NCBI GenBank assembly: GCA_041398785.1
Contig: JAWKUA010000011.1
Location: 124,001 to 188,000 of the forward strand
Length of the DNA stretch: 64,000 nucleotides
Direction of reading: 5' to 3'
Source of the DNA: Planctomycetaceae bacterium
Lineage (GTDB): Bacteria > Planctomycetota > Planctomycetia > Planctomycetales > Planctomycetaceae
The notes under the pieces were generated by a model. That model worked only from the letters and a program-made list of their open reading frames with translations, made no database searches and was not told the DNA's origin. Of this stretch, positions 1-8,425 are shown in pieces; position 1 is the first letter of the stretch; every line of letters starts with the position of its first letter. The position numbers were made by a program, and so were the translations under genes.

Positions 1-1600
1 GGAACATCCGAATCTTGCCGGCATCGGCCAGCCGTTCGTATTCCTCATAGCGTTCCTCAAACGCTTTGCCGTACAGATCATGCAGATCGGGAACTTCGTC
101 CGGGCTGAACAGTGTCCATTCCTGTTCCCGCTGAACTCGCTTCATGAACAGGTCAGGAATCCAGTTGGCGGTGTGCATGTCGTGAGTTCGCCGCCGGTCG
201 TCACCGGTGTTCTTCCGCAGATCCATGAACTCTTCGACATCCATGTGCCACGATTCGAGATAGGAACAGACCGCTCCCTTGCGTTTGCCGCCCTGGTTGA
301 CGGCGACCGCGGTGTCGTTGACGACCTTCAGGAACGGAATGACGCCCTGGCTGCGGCCGTTGGTGCCTTTGATGTGAGCGTTCGTGGCGCGAATGCTGGT
401 CCAGTCGTTACCCAGTCCGCCCGCCCATTTGCTCAGCCGGGCGTTGTCCGACACGCTCTTGAAGATGTGCTCCAGATCGTCACTGACGGTCGACAGATAG
501 CACGAACTGAGCTGCGGATGCAGTGTCGCCGAATTGAACAGTGTCGGCGTGGCGGACGTGAACCGCATCGTCGACAGCATGTTGTAGAACTCAATCGCGC
601 GATCCTCTCGCGTTAATGGCGCCTTGCCGGAGCCTGCGTTTGCTCTCAGCTCTCGACTCTCGACTTTTGACTCTCCCATCGCCAGCCCCATCGCGACGCG
701 CATCCAGAAATACTGCGGCGTTTCGATGCGCCGGCCATCGATGTGCAGCAGATAGCGGTCGTAAACCGCCTGCATTCCGGGGTACTTGAACAGGTCGTCT
801 CGTTCCGGCCGCAGCGCGGCGGCAATGCGAGTCAGGTTGTACTGCCGCAGGTCGGGGGTCAGGCGTTCGGCGACGATTCCGTCGATGATGTAGTGTTCGA
901 ACTGATTGCGGTACAGCCGTTCGAAGTCGTCCGGATCGGAAGGAGCGCTGCCCAGAGCTTCGTTGGCGATCACCATTCGCAGCAGCCGCGCGGCGACAAC
1001 GTCATAGGCAGGATCCCGCTCAATGCGCATGCGGGCGGCCAGAATCATGGCTCGGTAGATTTCCGCCACGCTGATGTCGTCGTAAACCGACTTCATCACT
1101 TCTTCCAGCAGCACGTCAACATCGCAATCGGCCAGACCGTGGCAGGCTTTTTCCAGGCGAGTGCGGATGCGGCGGGAATCGAAGGGAACCCGCACGCCGT
1201 CTTCCAGCTTGACGCTCAGCCGCGGTGTCGATTCGGCGTCATCTTCCAGACCTGCGTGAGCCTGCAGCGAGCGAATCTTGGCATGTTCCGCCCGGTAGAC
1301 GATGTAGCGCCGAGCAACACGGTAGTGCTCGCGCTTCATCAACTGCAGTTCAACAATATCCTGAATGTGTTCAACCGTTGTGCCGTCGTCGGTGGCCGCC
1401 GCGTGAGAAACTTCAGCGGCGACCGAATTCACGATCTGCTGAATTTCACCCCTGGTGTCATCGTCCAGCGGCTGGTTTTCGGCAAGGTTCAGCTCGGCAC
1501 GAAATGCGTTTTCAATCGCCCGGCCGATCAGCCCGGCGTTGTAAGGAACCCGGCGTCCATCGCGCTTGCAAACAATCCACTCTGCCTGTGCCCGAATCAT
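1..1600 (-). CDS. nrdA: Ribonucleoside-diphosphate reductase, alpha subunit (class I), 3' part beyond window
   Basis: Large subunit of aerobic ribonucleotide reductase, which makes deoxyribonucleotides for DNA synthesis. About 533 codons are inside the window and the frame stays open through base 1. The ATG at 1600 follows GGGGAGAG. Two ATP-cone-like regulatory domains fill residues ~5-105 and ~115-215. The reductase core follows with HPQLSSCYLSTVSDDLEHIF (its Cys, ~residue 365, corresponds to the first redox-active cysteine), SKWAGGLGNDW, and KNTGDDRRRTHDMHTANW, which is typical of the class I NrdA group of Bacteroidetes and planctomycetes. Odd: between the conserved MRVAMGLAMG and EDRAIEFYNM blocks there are ~15 extra residues (SKVESRELRANAGSGKA) encoded by a purine-rich repeated stretch at about 613-680. 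The promoter lies ~500 nt upstream and carries NrdR-like boxes. Confidence 0.93.
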   Translation of the reverse strand, partial: MIRAQAEWIVCKRDGRRVPYNAGLIGRAIENAFRAELNLAENQPLDDDTRGEIQQIVNSVAAEVSHAAATDDGTTVEHIQDIVELQLMKREHYRVARRYIVYRAEHAKIRSLQAHAGLEDDAESTPRLSVKLEDGVRVPFDSRRIRTRLEKACHGLADCDVDVLLEEVMKSVYDDISVAEIYRAMILAARMRIERDPAYDVVAARLLRMVIANEALGSAPSDPDDFERLYRNQFEHYIIDGIVAERLTPDLRQYNLTRIAAALRPERDDLFKYPGMQAVYDRYLLHIDGRRIETPQYFWMRVAMGLAMGESKVESRELRANAGSGKAPLTREDRAIEFYNMLSTMRFTSATPTLFNSATLHPQLSSCYLSTVSDDLEHIFKSVSDNARLSKWAGGLGNDWTSIRATNAHIKGTNGRSQGVIPFLKVVNDTAVAVNQGGKRKGAVCSYLESWHMDVEEFMDLRKNTGDDRRRTHDMHTANWIPDLFMKRVQREQEWTLFSPDEVPDLHDLYGKAFEERYEEYERLADAGKIRMF

Positions 1601-1827
1601 TCGAGACTCTCCCCTTCGAAAGAAAATCATCCAGATGAATACCGCGCTTCGTACGCGGCGACTCCGTCAATCGCACTGTTCCGACAGCACAACTGTCCGA
1701 TCCTGTCCGCTGAATCACGGAAGAGAAACCGCCTGCCAAACCAGCTCCATTCAGCCAGCCCGAAAGCACGACTTCTCATCCGAAATCTGACGAACCAGTC
1801 ATCAGCATGCGGCGCACCGCGCAGCAG

Positions 1828-1926
1828 TCAACGCAGATCAATCACGGGAGAACACAGCACGAATGTGCCGGAAAGAAGACCCGAAGAATCGGCTGGCGTG
1901 ACGGCCATACGACGAGTGTGCAGCAT
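1828..1926 (-). CDS. Possible 32-aa leader peptide in the nrdA 5' leader
   Basis: A 33-codon frame (including stop) inside the ~490-nt leader between the NrdR-box promoter and nrdA. Its ATG at 1926 is preceded two bases upstream by a full Shine-Dalgarno match, AAGGAGGT (1929-1936), the best ribosome site I noticed in the window. The peptide starts MLHTRRMAVTPADSSG and has no recognisable domain. It could be a translated leader that controls nrdA, or a chance frame behind a chance SD. The spacing is shorter than optimal. Confidence 0.35.
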   Translation of the reverse strand: MLHTRRMAVTPADSSGLLSGTFVLCSPVIDLR

Positions 1927-2096
1927 TGACCTCCTTGTAGCAGGAAAGCGTCCTTGCGGGGCCGCAGATTAAGAACGTCTGCGACCGTGTCAAACGAGTC
2001 CCTGAGCCGTACTCAAGTTCCCGTCAGCGAACACGTTAAGACGCCCCAACGGGCGCCATTCCGCGCTCTGTGAAATCGACAGCCATCGACTTCCAC

Positions 2097-2143
2097 ACGC
2101 AATATAAAGGGTTTATTAAGTCTGTCAACACTAAATGTTGTGT
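2097..2143 (-). promoter_or_regulatory. nrdA promoter with tandem NrdR-like boxes
   Basis: On the minus strand TTGACA (2123-2128), a 16-nt spacer and TATATT (2101-2106) form a near-consensus sigma70 promoter. Two 16-bp elements flank it: ACACTAAATGTTGTGT (2128-2143) and ACGCAATATAAAGGGT (2097-2112). By eye they match the NrdR box consensus ACACTATATATAGTGT at 13 and 12 of 16 positions. Their centres are 31 bp apart, the spacing known for paired NrdR boxes; one abuts the -35 and the other covers the -10. The promoter points to nrdA across a ~490-nt leader. Apart from the leader frame at 1828-1926, I see nothing else in 1601-2319. Confidence 0.7.
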
Positions 2144-2319
2144 GTTTACAGAATCGGAACACAAGTCGTTTCGCCCTAGAAAAAAGTCCAAAAATTCCCG
2201 AATCACGGTGACTCCGACCAGTCACCGCCGCGCGGTTTCTCCCGTCTGCCGGCGCCTCGAATTCACCTTCCGGCGCGCGAAGATTGACAATACGTGCGCT
2301 GCCGAGAAAGATGAAAACT

Positions 2320-3171
2320 ATGCTGTGTGAACTCGTGAAATCTGCCTGCCGGTTGGAAGTCCTTTCGCCCAAGCCCGGCAATGTCTGTCCGGGTTCGGAA
2401 TTCGACGGTGCCAGCGTTGCCGACTTCCTGACGTCCGCTGACATCATCGCGCCGATTCTTTCTTCACAGGAGATTGATTCGCCAGGGCGCGCCATCTACG
2501 AATCCGTGCGGCAGACTCGTGAGGTTGTGGGTCACAACACCAACCTTGGCATCATTCTGCTGCTGGCGCCGCTGTGTCGCGTGCCGATGCAGGTCTGCCT
2601 CGCGGACGGGCTGCCGGATGTGCTGAACAAACTGACCGTGGCCGACGCTCGATGGACTTACCGCGCAATCGCGCTGGCGAACCCCGGAGGCCTGGGCAGC
2701 GCTGACCAGCAGGACGTTCGCAGCGAACCGGACGAAGACCTGCGCAGCTGCATGAACCTTGCCGCCGATCGAGACTTCATCGCTCGGCAGTACAGCAACG
2801 GGTTCGCGGAAGTGCTGAGGTTTTCCCGCGACTGGAACCACCTTCCGGATGAAGCCGATCCTGGTATTTCTCAGCGAGTCTGCGGACTGGCGCTGACGCT
2901 GATGTCCGAATTCGGTGACTCACTCATCGCCAGAAAATGTGGTGTCGAACTATCAGCAACCGTTCAGCGGATGGCCGCCGACATTCTGCAGTCGGGCTGG
3001 CCGGTCACCGAACGAGGAATCACGCGGTACCGCGAATTCGATGCCTTCCTGCGAGCCGACGGTCATCGACGCAACCCCGGGACAACGGCTGACATGGTCG
3101 CCGCCATTCTGTTCGCCGGATTCCGTGACCACCTGCACGCCAGGACCGCTGCGCCGGACGCTGATGTCTGA
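2320..3171 (+). CDS. Triphosphoribosyl-dephospho-CoA synthase (CitG/MdcB) family protein
   Basis: Member of the CitG family, whose characterised members transfer triphosphoribosyl from ATP to dephospho-CoA to make the prosthetic group of citrate or malonate lyases/decarboxylases. Family motifs seen: VLSPKPGNVCPG near the N-terminus, HNTNLGIILLLAPL around residue 80, and ALTLMSEFGDSLIARKCG around residue 200. No citrate lyase or malonate decarboxylase gene is nearby, so the substrate here is open; stand-alone members occur in other lineages. GAGAAAG (2304-2310) sits 9 nt before the ATG at 2320; an in-frame ATG at 2311 is the alternative start. Divergent from nrdA. Confidence 0.8.
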   Translation: MLCELVKSACRLEVLSPKPGNVCPGSEFDGASVADFLTSADIIAPILSSQEIDSPGRAIYESVRQTREVVGHNTNLGIILLLAPLCRVPMQVCLADGLPDVLNKLTVADARWTYRAIALANPGGLGSADQQDVRSEPDEDLRSCMNLAADRDFIARQYSNGFAEVLRFSRDWNHLPDEADPGISQRVCGLALTLMSEFGDSLIARKCGVELSATVQRMAADILQSGWPVTERGITRYREFDAFLRADGHRRNPGTTADMVAAILFAGFRDHLHARTAAPDADV

Positions 3172-3318
3172 TTCGTTCCCGGCAGTCTCTCCCAGGACCG
3201 CTGTCCGAATTTCGGCGACCGTTCCACCCTGGAACACGTAAGCTCTGTACCGTCTGTCCTTCACAACAACGGTCTCGTTCCACGGACTCCAGCCCTGGAC
3301 CGAGTGAACGACGGGAAC
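3172..3318 (-). pseudogene. Possible C-terminal gene remnant
   Basis: The minus-strand frame reads VQGWSPWNETVVVKDRRYRA followed by YVFQGGTVAEIRTAVLGE. This looks like real protein rather than noise, but an in-frame stop lies just upstream (3319-3321) and the frame then runs antisense into the CitG-like gene. I do not recognise the family. It may be the tail of a decayed gene. Confidence 0.25.
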
Positions 3319-3401
3319 TCAGTTCGCGAGTGAAGGAAAGCCGAAATCCGTGGCGGTCCGGTTTTCGCGGCGGAGGGCCCTGACAGCGCGGCGGCGAATA
3401 T

Positions 3402-3899
3402 TCAGTCGGTCTCGATCACGATATCGGCAGCTTCGCCAGACATCATGTCCTGAAAGCGCCTTTGCACTTCTTCGTTCGAAACGTCTTCGATGTGAGTCGC
3501 GATCGTCCAGCGGTGGCCGAACGGATCCTGAATCGTCCCCGCGCGATCGCCGTAAAACTGATCGCACAGCGGTTTGAATTCCGAGGCCCCGGCGCTGATG
3601 GCGGCGTTAAACACGGCGTCGACGTCTTCGACATACAGCATCAGTCCGACGGCGGAACCCTGCAGCGATTCGGGGCCTCTGATGTCCATTTCCGGAAACT
3701 CGTCGGCCAGCATCACGCGAGCGTTTCCGATCTGCAGTTCCGCGTGTCCGATGCGTCCGTCGTCGCCGGTCAGCCGGAACAGTTCGTGCGCGCCGAATGC
3801 CTTCCGGTAGAAGTCAATCGCCCGGTCGGCGCCGCGGATGATGAGATAGCAGGTGACCGAGGAATAACCGTCCGGCAGCCAGTGAGTGGAGTTTGTCAT
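3402..3899 (-). CDS. VOC (glyoxalase/bleomycin-resistance fold) family protein
   Basis: A 165-aa cytoplasmic protein of the vicinal oxygen chelate superfamily, close to the PhnB/YdeG-like branch. It shows the paired beta-alpha-beta-beta-beta modules: VTCYLIIRGADRAIDFYRKA with GHAELQIGNARVMLADE in the first half, and VGLMLYVEDVDAVFNAAISA with GDRAGTIQDPFGHRWTIATH in the second. The second module carries the usual DPFGH(R/x)W signature. The reaction cannot be told from sequence. The ATG at 3899 is chosen because homology begins right after it; the longer upstream frame lacks family character. Confidence 0.8.
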   Translation of the reverse strand: MTNSTHWLPDGYSSVTCYLIIRGADRAIDFYRKAFGAHELFRLTGDDGRIGHAELQIGNARVMLADEFPEMDIRGPESLQGSAVGLMLYVEDVDAVFNAAISAGASEFKPLCDQFYGDRAGTIQDPFGHRWTIATHIEDVSNEEVQRRFQDMMSGEAADIVIETD

Positions 3900-4284
3900 C
3901 AGCCCGTCCTGAATAGAGGCGAAGCCTGGATGGAGGTGAAGAACGTGTTCTCGATTTTCCGCCAGCAGCTTTCCGGCCGCTGGTTTCCGGCAGCAGCCGT
4001 GTGCCCGACCAATGGAGTGCGCCGGGGCGACTCGGTCGTGCAGCATGACGGTTGCGAAATCGTCCGGCAAGCGCGAGCGATTTAGCCGGTCGACGAACCT
4101 GGCGATCGTGTCTTGATCTGAGCCGGCAGCGTCGGGCGCCGTATCCGTGCGTCACCTGCGCGGCTGACTTCAGCGGCCCGTGGCGCGCTGCCGCGCGGTT
4201 CAGCCTGCGTAGGTTGATTTGCCGGAGCGACCCGGTACGCTCCGGCAAACACCTTCCAACGGCCTCAGCAGAAGCTTCTGATCT
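3900..4284. other. Intergenic region, no feature seen
   Basis: 385 bp between the divergent VOC gene and the aldehyde dehydrogenase gene. I see no convincing gene, terminator or repeat. It must contain both promoters, but I could not pick them out with confidence. Confidence 0.4.
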
Positions 4285-5859
4285 ATGCCACATCCTGTAC
4301 TGATCAACGGCGAATGGGTTGCGTCCGCGGGGACTCAGACATTTCAGGCGGTCAATCCGGCCACAGAACAGACATTGCCGGGAAAATTTCCTGTCAGCCC
4401 GTGGTCCGATCTCGACAAGGCAATTGCCGCGGCGGTGGAAGCGGCCAAACAGATGCGAGGCTGGCCGGGATACCGCGTCGCCAAGTTTCTGGATGAGTAC
4501 GCATCCGAGATTGAAACGAGAACCTCGGCGCTGGTGGAGGCCGCTCATGAAGAAACCGGGCTGCCGAAGTCGCCTCGACTGCAAAACGGCGAACTTCCCC
4601 GCACAACAAATCAGCTTCGCCAGGCGGCTGAAGCCGCGCGATCGAATTCCTGGCGCGTGCCGACAATTGATACCGCCGCCGGCATTCGTTCCATGCTGGG
4701 ACCCATCGGACCGGTGGTGGTATTCGGGCCCAACAATTTTCCGTTTGCCTTCAACGGCATCAGCGGCGGTGACTTTGCCGCCGCGATTGCCGCGGGAAAT
4801 CCGGTGATTGCCAAGGGACATTCGTCGCACCCCGAAACAACTCGCATCTTTGCGGAAGCGGCGCTGGCGGCGAGTCAGAAGCACAATATGCCGCCGGGTC
4901 TGGTGCAGCTCATCTATCGAACCGGTCACGAAGACGGTTACAAGCTGGTCAGCGATCCTCGAATCGCGGCGAGCGGCTATACGGGAGCCCGCCACACAGG
5001 ACTCAAACTGAAGGCCGCCGCAGATCAGGCGGGCAAGCCGTTCTACGCGGAACTTTCCAGCATCAATCCGGTCTTCATCCTGGCCGGAGCACTTAATGAA
5101 CGAGCTGATGCGATCGCCGACGATTTCAGCGGAAGCTGCCTGATGGGTGCCGGGCAGTTCTGCACAAATCCCGGCCTGGTCATCCTTCCTGCGGGAAGCG
5201 CCGGCGACGCGTTTGTCGGACTGATCGCCGCACGCTTCGAATCCGCCGCGCCGGGAACCATGCTGAACGAAGGTGTTCGACAAAGCTTCGCGGCCGGCAT
5301 CAAAGCATTGCAGGACGCGGGAGCCCGACTGGTCACCGGCGGACAACCCGGCGGCGGAACCGGCGTCAGTTTCCGGAATACACTGCTGACGGTTCGCGGA
5401 TCGCAGTTTCTGGAACATCCGGCCGCGTTCCAGACGGAAGCCTTCGGCAACGGATCGCTGTTTGTGCTGGCCGACAACCCTCAACAAATGCTGGCGATCG
5501 CGGAATCTCTGGAAGGCAATCTGACGGGCTGTCTGTACACGTCCAACGACGGAAGCGACGACGAAATCTACAGTCTGATCGAACCGGCCCTGCGGACAAA
5601 AGTTGGTCGTATTCTGAACGACAAGATGCCGACCGGAGTTGCCGTGTCGCCCGCGATGAATCACGGAGGTCCGTTCCCTGCGACGGCGCATCCCAACTTT
5701 ACGGCCGTGGGCATTCCGGCATCGATCGCCCGCTTCTCCGCGCTGTATTGCTATGACAACGTGCGGCCCGATCGACTTCCGGAAGTTCTGAAAGACAGGA
5801 ACCCCGGCGACGTTTGGAGATGCATCGACGGCGAATGGACAACACGAAACGTGAGCTGA
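4285..5859 (+). CDS. Aldehyde dehydrogenase, alpha-ketoglutarate-semialdehyde (2,5-dioxovalerate) dehydrogenase type
   Basis: NAD(P)-dependent aldehyde dehydrogenase of 524 aa, the length of the 2,5-dioxopentanoate dehydrogenase group that ends oxidative pentose and sugar-acid routes by making 2-oxoglutarate. Seen: N-terminal LINGEWVASAGTQTFQAVNP, the nucleotide-binding VVVFGPNNFPFAFNGISGGD, AKGHSSHPETT, the general base region FYAELSSINPVF (Glu) and the catalytic cysteine in SCLMGAGQFCTNPG. ELSSINP with GQFCTNPG is characteristic of this subgroup rather than of classical ALDHs. The ATG at 4285 starts right at the family N-terminus. No sugar-acid dehydratase lies next to it, so the pathway is inferred from family only. 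Confidence 0.88.
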   Translation: MPHPVLINGEWVASAGTQTFQAVNPATEQTLPGKFPVSPWSDLDKAIAAAVEAAKQMRGWPGYRVAKFLDEYASEIETRTSALVEAAHEETGLPKSPRLQNGELPRTTNQLRQAAEAARSNSWRVPTIDTAAGIRSMLGPIGPVVVFGPNNFPFAFNGISGGDFAAAIAAGNPVIAKGHSSHPETTRIFAEAALAASQKHNMPPGLVQLIYRTGHEDGYKLVSDPRIAASGYTGARHTGLKLKAAADQAGKPFYAELSSINPVFILAGALNERADAIADDFSGSCLMGAGQFCTNPGLVILPAGSAGDAFVGLIAARFESAAPGTMLNEGVRQSFAAGIKALQDAGARLVTGGQPGGGTGVSFRNTLLTVRGSQFLEHPAAFQTEAFGNGSLFVLADNPQQMLAIAESLEGNLTGCLYTSNDGSDDEIYSLIEPALRTKVGRILNDKMPTGVAVSPAMNHGGPFPATAHPNFTAVGIPASIARFSALYCYDNVRPDRLPEVLKDRNPGDVWRCIDGEWTTRNVS

Positions 5860-6022
5860 TGTCCCCACCGCCGCTGCCGTCGATCATCCGGGGTACCACA
5901 TCTTCGAAGAAGTTGTGCGGCGCAGCCGTCGGAAACCGTGATGAGACGTGATTGCTCGATCCAGCGTTGCGGTCCGAATTGGCGTCCACTGATTTCACAG
6001 ATTCACACAGATGGTACCAATT

Positions 6023-6101
6023 GGAGGGCGAGGCTCCTGCCGAGCCGCTGCCGCAACGGACGTCATCTGGCACACGCGGCTCGGCAGGAGCCTCGCCCTC
6101 C
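6023..6101. repeat. Inverted repeat, GEAPAEP-type dispersed element
   Basis: Two perfect 25-bp arms (6023-6047 and 6077-6101) beginning GGAGGGCGAGGCTCCTGCCG are separated by 29 bp, so the transcript can form a very stable stem. The same 25-mer recurs inside the kinase gene at 40513-40537, where it encodes EGEAPAEP. It fills most of the gap between the dehydrogenase and the cyanophycinase-like gene. Confidence 0.85.
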
Positions 6102-6188
6102 CGGAAATGCGCTTGTCCCGGGTATTTCATCTTCCAAGTAGTCACACTTGACCGACCTCTCGTAAACGGAATTCAGGAAGCGTTACGA

Positions 6189-7792
6189 ATGATGAGTCGC
6201 CTCTGCCGCGCCGGATGTTTCGTGTTACTGGCCGTGCTGGTGTCGACGATGGCTGCGTTCGGCGACGACAATCAGCGGATCAATCCGGATGGTGTCGTCG
6301 GCAGGCTGTTGATTTGCGGCGGCGGCTCGATTCCGGATTCCGCGCGTGAGGCGTTCGTGACTGCGATCAGCGAGCTGCTCGAACAGGACGCGAACAAGCC
6401 GGCGGGAACGGTCGTTATCGTCGGCACCGCATCGGATGATCCCGGCGCTGCCGCTGAAAAGTCAGCGACGATGTGGGCCGAAGCCGGCATCGCGGTGGAA
6501 CGCATTCAAACGGCTCAGACGGACATCCGCGATCTCGCCGAACAAATCGATGCTGCGGTCGCGGTGTGGATCGATGGCGGCCAGCAGCGAAGACTCGCGG
6601 AGGCATACGCGGGGACTGCCGTTGAAGAATCGCTGCATCAACTGCTTCAGCGAAATGGCGTGATCGGAGGAACGTCCGCCGGTGCGGCCATCATGTCCGG
6701 TGTGATGATTGCCGGCGGTGAGACCCAGCCGGAGATTTCCCGCGGACTGAACCTGCTGCCGGGAATCATTATCGACCAGCACTTCCGCCAGCGAAACCGG
6801 CAAGGTCGCTCGCGGACCGCCGTGGCGACAAATCCGATTCACTTTGGACTGGGCATTGACGAAGATACGGCCGTGCTGATTCAGGGACGACACCTGCAGG
6901 TTGTTGGCAGCGGTACAGCCACGGTGATGCTCGCCGAGACGAATTACCGTGACGCTGACGAGGTGGAATTGAAAGCCGGCAGCATCGCTGACATCACGCA
7001 GCTTCGTCGAGCTGCTCGGGACCGGGCGGCCGGACAAGACCCCGGAATTCCGCAATTCGGGCCGCCGTCAGTTCCGCACGGTTCACTGGTGATCGTCGGA
7101 GGCGGACCGCTTCCGGCGTCGGTCGTCGACAGGTTCATTGAGCTGGCTGGCGGCACGGAAGCTCGGATCGCGGTGCTGCCCACCGCGTGCCTCGCCGGCA
7201 GGCCCTGCGCACGACGGCTCCCGAATTTCTGACGAGCGCTGGTGTCGCCGACGTGACCGTGCTGCCGCACAGCCGTCCGGATGAAGTGGCGTCGGAAGAG
7301 TTTCAGACGGTGCTGCAGCAGGCGACGGGAATCTGGTTTGACGGCGGTCGTCAGTGGCGGTTCGTGGATGCCTACGAAGGCACGGTCGCCGTCGAACTGT
7401 TTCGCGACGTGCTGCGCCGCGGAGGCGTGATCGGCGGCAGTTCCGCCGGAGCCACGATTCAGGGCGAATACCTGGTCCGCGGCCACCCGCTGGGCAACAC
7501 AGTGATGATGGCCGAAGGCTATGAGCGAGGTTTCGGATTCCTTCCGGGAGTCGCCATCGATCAGCACTTTTCCCAGCGAGGACGCCGACCTGATCTGCTG
7601 CCGGTAATCGCCAGGCATCGTCAGCTTCTGGGCATTGGAATCGACGAAGGCACGGCTCTGGTGGTGAATCGCACGGCGGAAATCATCGGCGAACATTCCG
7701 CGTTCTTCCTGCGGCACCAGAATTCCCGGAAGAACTGCCGGATCCGACGGACGATGACGCACGGCTTGCTATGTGGAAGTGCCGTCTGGTGA
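6189..7792 (+). pseudogene. Two-domain cyanophycinase-like protein (peptidase S51), frameshifted
   Basis: Exported protein with two cyanophycinase/S51 domains in tandem. Seen: ATG at 6189 behind AGGAAG; signal peptide CFVLLAVLVSTMAAFGDD; domain 1 with RLLICGGGSIPDSAREAF and nucleophile elbow GVIGGTSAGAAIMSG; domain 2 opening GSLVIVGGGPLPASVVDRFI with a second elbow GVIGGSSAGATIQGE. Characterised members hydrolyse cyanophycin or related peptides with this serine. The frame breaks near 7190 (after IAVLPTA, resuming at LRTTAPEFLTSAGVADV), and again near 7710, where the following frame gives PEFPEELPDPTDDDARLAMW. Both breaks fit one missing base each. It could be decay or base-calling error, so the native protein may be intact. 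Confidence 0.75.
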
Positions 7793-7808
7793 ATCAGTTC
7801 AACTCAGC
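7780..7808. repeat. 29-bp direct repeat, copy 1 of 2
   Basis: TGCCGTCTGGTGAATCAGTT and the nine following bases recur at 8255-8283 with two mismatches, 475 bp downstream in the same orientation. The pair brackets an otherwise gene-poor stretch. Confidence 0.6.
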
Positions 7809-8051
7809 CGGAAACTGTCGCGACGGCGACCGGCGTAAGTGTGTTGTCTCCGACAGTGCGGTCGACGAAACGAGGTAAGTCGCAGCATCGATCAGTCCAA
7901 TAGTGAAGATGTGAATGTGCAAGATTCCCCGTGAACAACTTTGCGATTCGGATCGGCAGTTTCGGTCGACGAAGTACGGCAGCCAACGTGAGTTGCGACC
8001 CATGACAGAATCCATTATCCACCGGCCAGTGTTTGTTCACACGATCCAAAA

Positions 8052-8213
8052 TCAGTTGAACATTTCCTCATCGACCGGAAAGTATCGCTGACCTTTCTGC
8101 AGTACCCGGCCATCGATGCGGCCTTCGTCCTCCCATTCGACGATTTCAATCAGGAAGACTCTGCTTTCGATCCTGAGCGTCTTCGAGAGACTGATCACGG
8201 ACGTGACAACAAA
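8052..8213 (-). pseudogene. Possible small gene or remnant
   Basis: The minus-strand frame reads SKTLRIESRVFLIEIVEWED, then EGRIDGRVLQKGQRYFPVDE and EMFN-stop: balanced, protein-like sequence of ~50 residues with no ATG start visible. It lies between the two 29-bp direct repeats in a 630-bp gene-poor stretch (7793-8425). I do not recognise a family. Nothing else in this stretch looks coding. Confidence 0.25.
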
Positions 8214-8254
8214 GCTCTGTCAACGCCCGCCCAATGAAAATAGCGTCATCTGAA

Positions 8255-8283
8255 TGCCGTCCGGTGAATCAGTTCAAATCAGC
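8255..8283. repeat. 29-bp direct repeat, copy 2 of 2
   Basis: Second copy of the repeat at 7780-7808, 27 of 29 bases identical. The duplicated stretch overlaps the end of the cyanophycinase-like gene in copy 1, so copy 2 may be a scrap of that gene's 3' region. Confidence 0.6.
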
Positions 8284-8425
8284 ACGCTGTTGGCGGACAT
8301 CGCGGATTCCAAGGACCGAACCGACGACCACAGAGCTGCGGAACAATGAAGCACCGTTGTGTTTCTCGCGCGAAATGGCGGTGGATCGAGCGTTCGGCCG
8401 GCTGATTTCGATTGAATCGATCGGG

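Noticed and set aside
743..1972. 409-codon open frame on the plus strand
   Set aside because: Antisense to nrdA, whose conserved blocks are unmistakable on the minus strand.
2013..2495. 160-codon minus-strand frame over the nrdA promoter
   Set aside because: It runs antisense through the start of the CitG-like gene and across the NrdR boxes; composition is not protein-like.
3814..5868. 684-codon open frame on the minus strand
   Set aside because: It is antisense to the aldehyde dehydrogenase, whose motifs are complete. The minus reading is Arg/Gly/Cys-rich with no domain.
5952..6188. N-terminal extension of the cyanophycinase-like protein
   Set aside because: It is a translation of the GEAPAEP inverted repeat; the signal peptide and SD place the start at 6189.
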